This document shows positions 1 to 7,869 of a stretch of 30,039 bases of DNA, one piece after another. The notes beneath the pieces are model-generated. The model did no database searches and was not told the DNA's origin. It saw only the letters and a list, made by a program, of their open reading frames with translations. The DNA comes from a virus, in the IMG/VR virus record IMGVR_UViG_3300025736_003641, positions 1-30,039 of that record; one strand, 5' to 3'. The position numbers and the translations under genes were made by a program. The stretch's first letter is position 1; every line of letters starts with the position of its first letter.

Positions 1-594
1 ATTGAACAATTCAAAGTTAAATTGTCTCTTGATGAAGGAATTCTTGACGATGAAATAAAATCATTGCTTAAAGAATCCAAAGAAGAAATTCTTAATTTAA
101 GAGAAAGTGTTAATGGTCTTACAAAAAAAGAAATTGATTTACAGGAAGATGCTAAGAAAATGGCAACTCATATTTATTTAAGAACTAAATGTGATGGTCT
201 TACAGAATCTAATAGACAAAAAGTTATTTCTCTTTTAGAAGATGTAGAAGATAAAAAAGAAATTGATAAGAAATTTGACTATATTGTTGAAACTATTTTA
301 TCTGAAAAGAAAAAAGTAGATGATGATGATAAAGATGGTGAAGAAGAAGAATCATTTTCTTATGAATGTCCTAAATGTGGGGAAAAATTTGAACTTACAG
401 AAAAAAAAGAAGAAGTCAAATGCCCTGAATGTGGTGAAACTTTTAAAGTAAAAGTTTCAGAAGAAGATGATAAAAAAGATGAAGGTAAGGGAAAAATAGA
501 TGTCAATAATAAAACTAAGATTGACGAAGATAAAAGTCCATTTAAAACACAACAAAATGAATGGGTGAAAATTTTACAAGAAGGTAAATTCTAG
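1..594 (+). CDS. Prohead core scaffold protein, gp22-like, 5'-partial, with C-terminal zinc ribbon
   Basis: The frame is open from base 1, so the TTG at 22 is not the start and the N-terminus lies outside the window. The visible 197 residues are mostly charged and helical. The stretch around IYLRTKCDGLTESNRQKV followed by a KKEIDKKFD segment resembles T4-like capsid assembly scaffold proteins, and the position just before the capsid gene matches T4 order (22 then 23). After an acidic DDDDKDGEEEE linker comes a four-cysteine zinc ribbon (CPKC and CPEC, 15 residues between the pairs), then a second acidic stretch and the tail NEWVKILQEGKF. Gp22-type proteins form the prohead core and are degraded by the head protease. 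The zinc ribbon is not something I know from T4 gp22. The stop is TAG. Family assignment is by similarity I recognise plus context. Confidence 0.75.
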   Translation: MEQFKVKLSLDEGILDDEIKSLLKESKEEILNLRESVNGLTKKEIDLQEDAKKMATHIYLRTKCDGLTESNRQKVISLLEDVEDKKEIDKKFDYIVETILSEKKKVDDDDKDGEEEESFSYECPKCGEKFELTEKKEEVKCPECGETFKVKVSEEDDKKDEGKGKIDVNNKTKIDEDKSPFKTQQNEWVKILQEGKF

Positions 595-622
595 ACTGAA
601 TTTATAGGAGGATAAAAATCAA

Positions 623-1798
623 ATGGATTTAAAAGAATTAGTTAAAAAATGGGAAGGCGTTCTTAATGAAGGCGATGTTAAAATTAAGGACAAAAAAAGA
701 TTGAAATCAACTGCTTTGATGCTTGAAAATGAATATAAATATCTTAACGAATCTGGTAATTATTCACAACCAGGTTTAAATAGAGATGCTGGATATGCAA
801 CATCAGGTGATTTTCAACAAATAGCTATTCCAATGGTTAGACGTACATTTCCAGAACTTATTGCTCATGACGTGGTTGGTGTCCAACCACTTACGGGACC
901 TGTTGGTCTTGCATTTGCATTAAGATTTAGAGCTGGTCAAACTTATGATAGTGCAGCAAATACTGAGTTAGGTTACAATACTATTGATAGTGATTATTCC
1001 GGTTCTAGTGTAACATCTGCTGGTGAATTACTTGGTTCTAATGCTACAGGTGATATAGGACTTGGTGTTGGTAGTGGTACAGCTATTAAAGAAGTAAATA
1101 TGACAATCGAAAAAGCACAAGTTGAAGCTTCTACTAGAAAGCTTAGAAGTAGATGGTCATTAGAAGTCGCACAAGATATTAAAGCGATGCATGGTCTTGA
1201 TCTTGAAGAAGAAATGCTTGATATTCTATCATATGAAATCACAGCAGAAATTGATAGAGAAATTATAGACCAAATTAATTCAGTTGCTGTATCAAGTGGT
1301 TGGGATTATAACAATCCTTCAGATGCTGATGGTAGATGGCAGTCTGAAAAGTACAGAACACTATATAATATGGTGATCAGAAAATCTAATCAAATAGCTG
1401 TTAATACAAGACGTGGTGCTGGTAACTTTATCATAGCTTCACCAATTGTATGTGCTGCTCTTGAATCACTTTCAGCCTTTACAGTTTGGCCTGTTGGTAC
1501 TAATATTAATAGTAACATTACAGGTGTAGCTAAGGTTGGTACTCTTGATGGTCGTGTAACAGTTTATAGAGATACATTCGCATCAGAGGATTATTGTACA
1601 GTAGGATATAAGGGACCAAGTGAATATGATTGTGGTATAATTTATCTACCATATATTCAGTTGCTAGTAAGTAAAGCAACATTTGAGGATAGTTTCAATC
1701 CAACTATCGGACTTATGAGTAGATATGCAATTCATAATCAAATCTTTGGGGCTAATTTGTATTACCAAAGAATTAGAACATTTAACTTACCTCAGTAA
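623..1798 (+). CDS. Major capsid protein, gp23-like (HK97 fold)
   Basis: This 391-residue protein has gp23-type features: an N-terminal charged prohead segment, then IPMVRRTFPELIAHDVVGVQ (about 68-87) and PLTGPVGLAFALRF (about 89-102), and the C-terminal HNQIFGANLYYQRIRTFNLP tail. It is shorter than T4 gp23 (521 residues). T4-like head proteases cut after [IL]-x-E. The best candidate here is YLNE followed by SGNY, cutting after E43 just before the conserved body; LNE at 14-16 is a second match. An AGGAGG ribosome binding site lies 11 bases before the ATG. The gene follows the scaffold by 28 bases and is closed by a strong hairpin, so this is the end of a plus-strand late head operon that meets the minus-strand genes head-on. 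Confidence 0.95.
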   Translation: MDLKELVKKWEGVLNEGDVKIKDKKRLKSTALMLENEYKYLNESGNYSQPGLNRDAGYATSGDFQQIAIPMVRRTFPELIAHDVVGVQPLTGPVGLAFALRFRAGQTYDSAANTELGYNTIDSDYSGSSVTSAGELLGSNATGDIGLGVGSGTAIKEVNMTIEKAQVEASTRKLRSRWSLEVAQDIKAMHGLDLEEEMLDILSYEITAEIDREIIDQINSVAVSSGWDYNNPSDADGRWQSEKYRTLYNMVIRKSNQIAVNTRRGAGNFIIASPIVCAALESLSAFTVWPVGTNINSNITGVAKVGTLDGRVTVYRDTFASEDYCTVGYKGPSEYDCGIIYLPYIQLLVSKATFEDSFNPTIGLMSRYAIHNQIFGANLYYQRIRTFNLPQ

Positions 1799-1816
1799 GT
1801 TAAATTAAACAAAACA

Positions 1817-1847
1817 AAAACCGTATAGATTAATCTATACGGTTTTT
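1817..1847. terminator. Bidirectional rho-independent terminator between convergent operons
   Basis: Bases 1821-1842 form a perfect 22-base palindrome (CCGTATAGATT and its complement), flanked by an A-run on the left and a T-run on the right. It can therefore terminate both the capsid mRNA and the opposing minus-strand transcript whose last gene stops at 1862. Confidence 0.9.
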
Positions 1848-1861
1848 TATTGCTCTATATA

Positions 1862-2605
1862 TTATAGTTCTTCTATTGGGTGGTATTCAATTTCAGGATA
1901 TAGCATAGTATTGGTATAACCGACATATATGTTAGATCCTTTTGGCTTTAACATTTGATCTCTGAATGCTATAATAAAGGACTTTAGATGTGATGTATTA
2001 TGAGGTGATCCTTGCTTCTTTCCTTCATGATCTTTATTATGATGGCAATGTGTTTTACCATATTCAAGATGGTCTGACCAAAAATACAGGCTATCCTTCA
2101 TATCACATCCTAATAACACAATTTTTTTATAACCTATACGATACCATAGCTCAAATAGCATTGTCATAGATACACCGCAGACACATGTTAATATATTCTT
2201 ATTATTGCTAAATTGATAATTAATAGATGTTCTTTCAATTCTTTGTTCATCAAGTTTCAACATATCATAAAGATAAATATATTTTTGATCACCAACAACT
2301 TGTATTGCTTCAGCAATATGCATTCGTTTTCTATTTACTATAAACACAACATCTTTATATAAATCATTTTTTTCTTTCTTTCGCTCTTTAAAGATATCAT
2401 AACTTATTGGTTTTAATTCTAAATGATAAAATGTTGGTACAAAAGTTGGATGATAAATCCAATTATTTATGGCCCATGTATCATGCTTAGATATAATATC
2501 CCATTGGTCTTTAATTATATTGTTAATACTAGAACCAGACCCTAAAAATATTGCTGTATCTGATTTTTTATGTTTATCTATTTCACTTATGTTATAATAA
2601 GACAT
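1862..2605 (-). CDS. Rossmann-like sugar-transfer protein (DUF115 / GT42-like)
   Basis: The 247-residue protein opens with a strand-loop motif, AIFLGSGSSINNI (about 19-31), then WDIISKHDTWAINNWIYHP. This pattern (a glycine/serine-rich loop followed by a description of a 'named' residue environment) is like the DUF115/MptE-like Rossmann family and the Campylobacter-type GT42 sialyltransferases, whose loop reads GNGPSL. A later segment, KKIVLLGCDMKDSLYFWSDH, fits the second half of that fold. A GT42-like role would match the CMP-sugar synthetase gene at 4378, but this is inference. It is the last gene of the minus-strand operon, and its start overlaps the preceding stop (TAATG). Other nucleotide-binding functions remain possible. 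Confidence 0.5.
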   Translation of the reverse strand: MSYYNISEIDKHKKSDTAIFLGSGSSINNIIKDQWDIISKHDTWAINNWIYHPTFVPTFYHLELKPISYDIFKERKKEKNDLYKDVVFIVNRKRMHIAEAIQVVGDQKYIYLYDMLKLDEQRIERTSINYQFSNNKNILTCVCGVSMTMLFELWYRIGYKKIVLLGCDMKDSLYFWSDHLEYGKTHCHHNKDHEGKKQGSPHNTSHLKSFIIAFRDQMLKPKGSNIYVGYTNTMLYPEIEYHPIEEL

Positions 2606-3483
2606 TATCCTTTACTATTCCCAAAACAATTATTACATATATAAGAATATCTACCTTTACCTTTAACACTTAATCGTAATTCATTAATATAATCACCATT
2701 CCAACATCCTGTAGTCAGTAATTCACTTGGTGGTAATACTCTACGGCATCCAGTAAATAAATTGTTACCATTAACACCTATAGTAGCAGTAGGAGATGAG
2801 CAATTATGATTTGGTATCTTTTTGATAAGTATAGGCCATTTTCTTATAATACCAGCACCGGGGAGTTTTTTATATTCATTTAATTGTTTAATGATATCAA
2901 GATCATCTTCTTTTATAATATCTGGTATACTTCCTTTATTATAAGGTAAAGAATTCACTATAGTACAGTAACTTACACCTAAACTATTAGCCAATTTTAT
3001 AAATTCTGGAATTTCTGATATAGCTTTCTTAAATGCTATAAAACTCAATACAATAGGCCATCTTTTTTGTGATACCAGCCATTTAATACCTGATATAACA
3101 TCATCAAAAGTATCAGTTTGTGTAATTTTTTTATGCTTTTCTTTACTAACAGTATTAAGTGATACAGCAATATATTGAAAATTAAGATCTTTAAATTCAT
3201 CTTTCCTTTTAGTTATAAGACTACCATTAGTTATAAGTGAACATCCAACATTTTTACTACTAAGAAATTTTATTATATCAAATACATTTCTACTACATAA
3301 AGGTTCACCAAAACCAGCAATACACGCATTTTTAATAGTAGGAAACATAGTTATCACATTATTAATAACAGTAGATGTTACATCTACAGCTTTTAGTATG
3401 TTATTATCAGTCTGTCTTAAACAATGACTGCATTTATAATTACATGTTGTTGTTTGATAAATATTTACATCATTTGGATTCAT
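2605..3483 (-). CDS. Radical SAM enzyme with C-terminal cysteine-rich extension
   Basis: The 292-residue protein has the radical SAM cluster motif C14-x3-C18-x2-C21 (TTTCNYKCSHCLR) and the SAM-binding GFGEP at 57-61, so it should hold a 4Fe-4S cluster and make a 5'-deoxyadenosyl radical. The C-terminus has further cysteines (NHNC...FTGCRR...TTGCW...YICNNCFG), typical of a SPASM-like auxiliary cluster domain. Substrate is unknown. Lying among glycosyltransferases, methyltransferases and a CMP-sugar synthetase, it may modify a sugar or a peptide of a surface structure. It starts inside the end of the upstream methyltransferase gene (14-base overlap) and hands over to the next gene by a TAATG overlap, indicating translational coupling. 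Confidence 0.85.
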   Translation of the reverse strand: MNPNDVNIYQTTTCNYKCSHCLRQTDNNILKAVDVTSTVINNVITMFPTIKNACIAGFGEPLCSRNVFDIIKFLSSKNVGCSLITNGSLITKRKDEFKDLNFQYIAVSLNTVSKEKHKKITQTDTFDDVISGIKWLVSQKRWPIVLSFIAFKKAISEIPEFIKLANSLGVSYCTIVNSLPYNKGSIPDIIKEDDLDIIKQLNEYKKLPGAGIIRKWPILIKKIPNHNCSSPTATIGVNGNNLFTGCRRVLPPSELLTTGCWNGDYINELRLSVKGKGRYSYICNNCFGNSKG

Positions 3484-4150
3484 TTTGTTCTTTCCTTTTT
3501 AAATTTTTTTGTACATCTCTTTCATATCTTGTTAATTTTGATGCCGATACAACCATTCTTTTATACATCCATTCTTTAAGATTTTCATCAACAATACAAG
3601 CTCTTTCATGTTCTGTTGGTTCTATTGTATATTGAAATCTATTAATATAAAGATTGTGTTTTTCTAACAATTGCATTAAAGTATATTTATCAAACCACAT
3701 CATATGCTCTTTATTAAGTGAATATACATGATCTTTTTTAATCATTTGATTATACCATTTTATAGCAAATACATTCGGTGTAGTTATTATAAACATACCA
3801 TCATCAGTTAATAAATTTTTAACATTTTCTAATGCTAGGCCTGGATTAGTAAGATGTTCAATAACTTCTATCATCATAACAATCTCGAATTTACCTAATT
3901 TATTAATTAAATTATTGATATATTTTTTGTTAGATATATCAACATGGTATATATTTTTAATACCATTTTTTAAAGCTGTAGTGACATATTTTTTATTAAT
4001 ATCAATACTATATACTTCTTTAGCATTTTTAATATATTCTGTATGAGCTAAACCAATTTTATTTTCTATATTTCCAAGAGAACCTATATCAAATACCTTT
4101 TTATTTTTAGTTGCTCTTTGTATGAATTGTATTAAATTTTTACATATCAT
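3470..4150 (-). CDS. Class I SAM-dependent methyltransferase
   Basis: Motif I is recognisable near the N-terminus (KVFDIGSLGNIEN, about 18-30), followed by an acidic residue at the end of strand 2 (YSIDINKKY) and a post-motif segment, IVMMIEVIEHLTNPG, with a later MFIITTPNVFA. This is the Methyltransf_11/23-type fold. The substrate is not evident. Small-molecule or sugar O-/N-methylation is usual for such genes in glycan clusters. The 3' end overlaps the radical SAM gene and the start overlaps the 72-residue gene by 4 bases (ATGA), so these genes form one translation unit. Confidence 0.8.
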   Translation of the reverse strand: MICKNLIQFIQRATKNKKVFDIGSLGNIENKIGLAHTEYIKNAKEVYSIDINKKYVTTALKNGIKNIYHVDISNKKYINNLINKLGKFEIVMMIEVIEHLTNPGLALENVKNLLTDDGMFIITTPNVFAIKWYNQMIKKDHVYSLNKEHMMWFDKYTLMQLLEKHNLYINRFQYTIEPTEHERACIVDENLKEWMYKRMVVSASKLTRYERDVQKNLKRKEQNESK

Positions 4151-4365
4151 AATTTAAAAGGATTAAATGAAATGTGATTTGAAGTTAATTCTAATATTTT
4201 ATGTGTTTCAATTATATTTTTATTTTTATTTTTTGATATTGTCATTGTTATCGGATTTACTTTATAAATAAATCCCGATAATTCTATATTAAATTCTTTT
4301 GATATATCAACCATATATAAATCACAACAACTAAAATATATACCACATGCTATTCGTTTATTCAT
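4147..4365 (-). CDS. Small protein of unknown function
   Basis: I do not recognise this 72-residue protein. It has no clear membrane segment. An AGGAGAG ribosome binding site sits just ahead of its ATG, right after the stop of the CMP-sugar synthetase gene, and its stop overlaps the methyltransferase start (ATGA). The signals and spacing support real translation. It may be a partner of the methyltransferase that follows. Confidence 0.6.
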   Translation of the reverse strand: MNKRIACGIYFSCCDLYMVDISKEFNIELSGFIYKVNPITMTISKNKNKNIIETHKILELTSNHISFNPFKL

Positions 4366-4377
4366 TAATCTCTCCTT

Positions 4378-5094
4378 TTATTTCATTAATTTCTCTATCA
4401 TTTTTAAATCTAGTAAACTATCTACCTGAAACATTGTCCAAAAAGGCACTTCAATAAACATTATATTACCACTAATTCTACAATTTGTTGATATTAATTG
4501 TTCTTTAGTTGTTATAAAGAAACCACCCGTCTCAATAAAATATGAACTTTTTCTATCTTGTCTTCTTCCTCTATTATTAGGGTCATAATTTAATGGTTTA
4601 CAGTTATTATAAGATGATATACCATTTGATCCAGAAGTACTACTTCTATTCCCAATATTCTCCCATAATAATATATCATCAGTATTAATTACAGTCATTG
4701 CTGAATTAAACATATGTGAATGACTTATAAATTGATTAATACCATCATCTAATTGTTGAGATGAAATTAAAGGAGATGTAAGTTGAATAAGTACTATGAT
4801 ATCAAAATCAATTTGTTCAGCAAAATGCATCATAGCTTCTTCTGTAGAAGAAGTATCAGAAGCAATCTCCGGTGGTCTATCTATTACCATTACACCCTTT
4901 GATAATGAAAAATCTTTAATGTCATGATCTTCAGTACTTACATATGTTTCATTTATTATAGAAGAATATTTTGAAGCATTTATAGCATATTCTATTAAGG
5001 GTTTACCACAAAGATTGTATAAATTTTTGTTAGGAAGCCCTTTTGATCCACCACGAGCTGGTATTAGCGAAACTATTTTTTTTGTTTTTTTCAT
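4378..5094 (-). CDS. CMP-sialic acid / acylneuraminate cytidylyltransferase-like enzyme
   Basis: The 238-residue protein carries the diagnostic nucleotide-binding motif IPARGGSKGLPNKN (11-24) and LIQLTSPL (103-110), hallmarks of the NeuA/PseF/KdsB-type cytidylyltransferases, and has the usual family length. Segments RPPEIASDTSSTEEAMMH (73-90) and the C-terminal VDSLLDLKMIEKLM also fit NeuA-like enzymes. They activate nonulosonic acids (sialic, legionaminic, pseudaminic) as CMP-sugars. Which sugar is used cannot be told. No NeuB or NeuC is visible, so the sugar would come from the host or from genes outside the window. It implies that the phage island builds or redirects an acidic glycan. Confidence 0.88.
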   Translation of the reverse strand: MKKTKKIVSLIPARGGSKGLPNKNLYNLCGKPLIEYAINASKYSSIINETYVSTEDHDIKDFSLSKGVMVIDRPPEIASDTSSTEEAMMHFAEQIDFDIIVLIQLTSPLISSQQLDDGINQFISHSHMFNSAMTVINTDDILLWENIGNRSSTSGSNGISSYNNCKPLNYDPNNRGRRQDRKSSYFIETGGFFITTKEQLISTNCRISGNIMFIEVPFWTMFQVDSLLDLKMIEKLMK

Positions 5095-5411
5095 ATTAAC
5101 CTCTCACGATATTTATTACTCATTATTATTGATTCTTTATCGGTAGCTAACCAATCTTTTTTACCCATACACCACCATTCCTTTTCACCATCATCATATT
5201 CTCTTGCTGGTCCATCAACACGATGCAACATACCCATACAAAACCATTCTTTAGTCCCATCTGCCCATTCTATTGCTGGTCCATCTATACGATGTAACTT
5301 ATCATTAATGTACCATTTTTTAGTACCATCAGACCATATACTAGCAGGACCATCTATACTATGTAACTGCCCTTTATTGTTATGATATTCTTTTAATATT
5401 ATTTTTTCCAT
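5091..5411 (-). CDS. HRxDGPA-repeat protein (MORN-like), copy 1
   Basis: This 106-residue protein consists of 23-residue repeats of the form LHRxDGPAxxxxDGxxxWYxxGK (for example LHRIDGPAIEWADGTKEW). They resemble MORN-type beta-hairpin repeats. Four further copies of the family lie at 25361-28358. I chose the ATG at 5411 over upstream TTG/GTG codons; it lies within the end of the methyltransferase gene (13-base overlap). The last about 20 residues (KKDWLATDKESIIMSNKY) differ from the other copies and lack their IPxEMW tail. Function is unknown; in other proteins such repeats serve as binding or structural surfaces. Confidence 0.8.
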   Translation of the reverse strand: MEKIILKEYHNNKGQLHSIDGPASIWSDGTKKWYINDKLHRIDGPAIEWADGTKEWFCMGMLHRVDGPAREYDDGEKEWWCMGKKDWLATDKESIIMSNKYRERLI

Positions 5412-5911
5412 ACCCACCAATCTGAATGATTATTAATAGAATCTAAACAAAAATCGGTCTCAACATTTTCTTTACCAAATTTTTCATTAACAGCTCTATC
5501 AACATCTTTCGTCTTACCTCTACCATAATCATGTCCACATATAAGACCACCCATTTTAACTTTAGAATAATAATTGTTAATATCTTCTTTTACTCCCTCA
5601 TATCTATGATCACCATCTATATAAACAAAATCAAGTTCATTATCTTTTATATATTCACACGCTTTTATTGAATCGACATGTAAAAAAATAATTTTATCTT
5701 CAAATTTTTTCAACCTTTTTATTGACATATTCTTATCAGACCCATTATGTGACCATATATCTATTAAATACAATTTTTTTATATCTAATTTTTCTAGCAT
5801 ATCAAATGAATTTTTTCCTTGTAAAACACCTACTTCAGCTCCAATTAAATCTTTTTTATCTATAAAGTTTTGTAATGAAGGTCTATTTAAATATATTTTT
5901 TGTGTTTTCAT
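5399..5911 (-). CDS. Class I SAM-dependent methyltransferase, Methyltransf_24 type
   Basis: The 170-residue protein has a glycine-rich motif I (IGAEVGVLQGKNSF), a strand ending in YLIDIW, and the family signature DFVYIDGDHRYEGVKEDI followed by GGLICGHDY. This matches the small methyltransferases common in glycan clusters and large phages, often thought to methylate sugars. I place the start at the ATG at 5911, which overlaps the stop of the 48-residue upstream gene (ATGA), rather than the GTG three codons earlier. The end overlaps the repeat protein gene. Confidence 0.85.
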   Translation of the reverse strand: MKTQKIYLNRPSLQNFIDKKDLIGAEVGVLQGKNSFDMLEKLDIKKLYLIDIWSHNGSDKNMSIKRLKKFEDKIIFLHVDSIKACEYIKDNELDFVYIDGDHRYEGVKEDINNYYSKVKMGGLICGHDYGRGKTKDVDRAVNEKFGKENVETDFCLDSINNHSDWWVWKK

Positions 5912-6054
5912 ATCGCCCACATCTCTTTAGGTATTAACATTGATTTGAATTTTTGATAATTATCAAAAATTTCTTTATCAATCATCATTGCCATTTTTGC
6001 TGCCATTTTATTAAAAATTTCATCTTCAATTGCTTTAATTGCTTCTATTTTCAT
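5909..6054 (-). CDS. 48-residue protein with the IPKEMW tail of the repeat proteins
   Basis: The ORF reads from an ATG at 6054, preceded by a GAGG ribosome binding site 6-7 bases upstream, to a TGA that overlaps the next start (ATGA). It is lysine- and methionine-rich and helical, and ends in FKSMLIPKEMWAI. This ending closely resembles the C-terminal tails of the HRxDGPA-repeat proteins (LIPPEMWVI, LIPPEMWEI, IIPKEMWEL, LIPSKMWII), although it has no repeat unit. It is either the remnant of a deleted repeat protein or an independent carrier of that tail. It overlaps the preceding glycosyltransferase gene by 20 bases. Confidence 0.65.
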
Positions 6055-6721
6055 ACATTTCCTCTAATTTCTTTTTATATTTTTTAATTCGTTCTTTTTT
6101 AATACCATATTCAGTCTTATGTGCTGACCATATCATAGAATCATCTTTTTCTAAATGGTCTAAATATTGTCTGCTTACATCAAGCCATTTTAGACCTTTT
6201 GCTATATACAATTCACAATATCTTGCTAATGATGGTTGATCTTTATTAAAATAATATACTTGATCATCAAGAAGATATTTAGACCATTTTCTTAATAAAT
6301 TCATACTCATGGCTGTAGGTCTTACTGCTAAAAATCCACCAGCTATTTTATTCTTATTAATTCTAATACCGGCCATATCAAAGTCTTTCATTTGACTTTT
6401 CAAAACATCTATAGGATTTATTAACATCATATCTGTATCAATCATAATATGTAAATCATCAGGAAAAAGTTTAATTGTTTCCATAAGATATTTTGCTTTA
6501 TTTTCTATAATTTGCCATGCCATCTGAACATTTATTATATCTTTTATATCATGCTCTATAACAAATGTATTACTATATTCTATTAATTTTTTGCTTTCCT
6601 CAAATTTTATATTAATACAATGAGCAGCAATAATAGCTGTAGGCTCTATTATATTAATGGATTTTATAAGAACATTTGCCCACTCCATATAATCTTTATT
6701 AAAATAAATTGTAAATGTCAT
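6035..6721 (-). CDS. Glycosyltransferase with DxD motif (GT8-like, GT-A fold)
   Basis: The 228-residue protein has a DxD metal/nucleotide-sugar site, HIMIDTDMMLINP (D95, D97), followed by an IAGGFLAVRPTAMS segment and a DQPSLARY stretch, as in GT8-like and related GT-A transferases that make a retained-configuration bond from a nucleotide sugar. The C-terminal tail is very lysine-rich. Donor and acceptor are unknown. It starts in a 4-base overlap with the upstream GT4 gene. Confidence 0.75.
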   Translation of the reverse strand: MTFTIYFNKDYMEWANVLIKSINIIEPTAIIAAHCINIKFEESKKLIEYSNTFVIEHDIKDIINVQMAWQIIENKAKYLMETIKLFPDDLHIMIDTDMMLINPIDVLKSQMKDFDMAGIRINKNKIAGGFLAVRPTAMSMNLLRKWSKYLLDDQVYYFNKDQPSLARYCELYIAKGLKWLDVSRQYLDHLEKDDSMIWSAHKTEYGIKKERIKKYKKKLEEMYENRSN

Positions 6722-7641
6722 AATAAATCCTTCATAAAATTAGTATATTGTGTAGCCATATACTTTATTGTTAATTGTTTAGGTATAATAACTCTTGGTC
6801 TATCTTTATAAACATCCGTTATAGCATTTAATATTAATTGTGATGTAGTATCGGATATTACATTATATTCATCTCTATAAGGATAACACGGCTGTATATT
6901 TTGCTCTTCACCACTACATGATATACACCCCTTTGTAATATTAACCATTTCTGTAGCCCCGCCACATGCATTAGTCGTTATAACAGGTACACCAGCTCCT
7001 ATAGCTTCAACTACTGTATTAGGACATGAATCTTTTTTTGATAAATGAATTGATAAATCACCAATTCTCCAAACGGGTTTCATTTCATTTTCATTAAGAT
7101 GACCATAATATATAATACTAGGATGGTCATATTTTTTATTTTGTATTGTATCACCTAATATATGAAGTCTGGCATCTTTATGTAATTTATGAAATATTAT
7201 AAATAAATCAATAATTTCTTTAAGTCTTTTATGTCGCCTCCATTTAGATGATACAATAATATTAAAGTTATTTGTATCAATATGCTTACCGCACCACATG
7301 TTATCTACACCATTATAAATAACAGATGTTTTTGCATTAAAATTTCTGGGTGATAAATACTTTTCACACATTTTTTTAGAAAAATTGCTCTGATATATTA
7401 CACCATTAGCAATATAATGTGATTTTGATATCAATAAATTTCTTTTATTATAATCAGTATCATTATCATAATATATACCATCAAGACGTAATACTTTAGG
7501 TACATTAGACTGTTGAATAAATTTAATAAAAGATAAATGAATATCACCTTTGATAGTTATTTGATGGCCATCAGATTTCCAATAAGGTAACATTCTTTTT
7601 ATTACCACATGCTCTTTACCATGATCTATAGATATATTCAC
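6718..7641 (-). CDS. GT4-family glycosyltransferase (GT-B fold)
   Basis: The 307-residue protein has the C-terminal half of a GT-B enzyme: VSSKWRRHKRLKEIIDLF, HILGD, YYGHLNENEMKPVWRIGDL and the donor-site motif SCPNTVVEAIGAGVPVITT, which carries the family EX7E element. GT4 enzymes transfer from UDP-, GDP- or ADP-sugars with retention. At 307 residues the N-terminal acceptor domain is reduced. The start is GTG at 7641, overlapping the stop (TGA) of the broken nuclease frame before it. No better ATG is present near the start. Confidence 0.85.
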   Translation of the reverse strand: MNISIDHGKEHVVIKRMLPYWKSDGHQITIKGDIHLSFIKFIQQSNVPKVLRLDGIYYDNDTDYNKRNLLISKSHYIANGVIYQSNFSKKMCEKYLSPRNFNAKTSVIYNGVDNMWCGKHIDTNNFNIIVSSKWRRHKRLKEIIDLFIIFHKLHKDARLHILGDTIQNKKYDHPSIIYYGHLNENEMKPVWRIGDLSIHLSKKDSCPNTVVEAIGAGVPVITTNACGGATEMVNITKGCISCSGEEQNIQPCYPYRDEYNVISDTTSQLILNAITDVYKDRPRVIIPKQLTIKYMATQYTNFMKDLL

Positions 7642-7869
7642 TTAATAAATTCCTTAATATTATTAATACATTTATTTTTAACATCTAACCAGTCTTGCTC
7701 TTCTATTACTAATAAATCTATTCCTTTATTTAAGCATTGTAAAATTTTCTGTTGATCTTTATATTTACTATATTTTGAACTATGCCACCACACCATTATA
7801 TTCAATTGCTTTATTAAGACTTGGCATCCAAAGATCTAATTCTAAATTCCATCCTGTTTTTGGATTCAT
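7638..7869 (-). pseudogene. Frameshifted fragment of a Vsr-like (EDxHD) homing endonuclease
   Basis: An ATG at 7869 overlaps the preceding stop (TAATG) and reads MNPKTGWNLELDLWMPSLNK then AIEYNG, before hitting TAG at 7780-7782. In the +1 neighbouring frame the same family continues immediately: VWWHSSKYSKYKDQQ, then LNKGIDLLVIEEQDW, to a TGA at 7638. Together they give the well-known phage pattern ELDxWxPxLxxxIEYNGxxWHS...GIxLxxIxExxW of Vsr-like nucleases. About two bases are missing near 7785-7793, within a GTGTGG-like run. The recovered 77 residues are only the C-terminal catalytic part of such enzymes. A decayed selfish gene is likeliest; programmed frameshifting cannot be ruled out. Confidence 0.75.

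Noticed and set aside
994-1242. Minus-strand ORF inside the capsid gene, and many plus-strand ORFs opposite the minus-strand genes
   Set aside because: They lack ribosome sites and recognisable motifs and mirror well-supported genes on the other strand.
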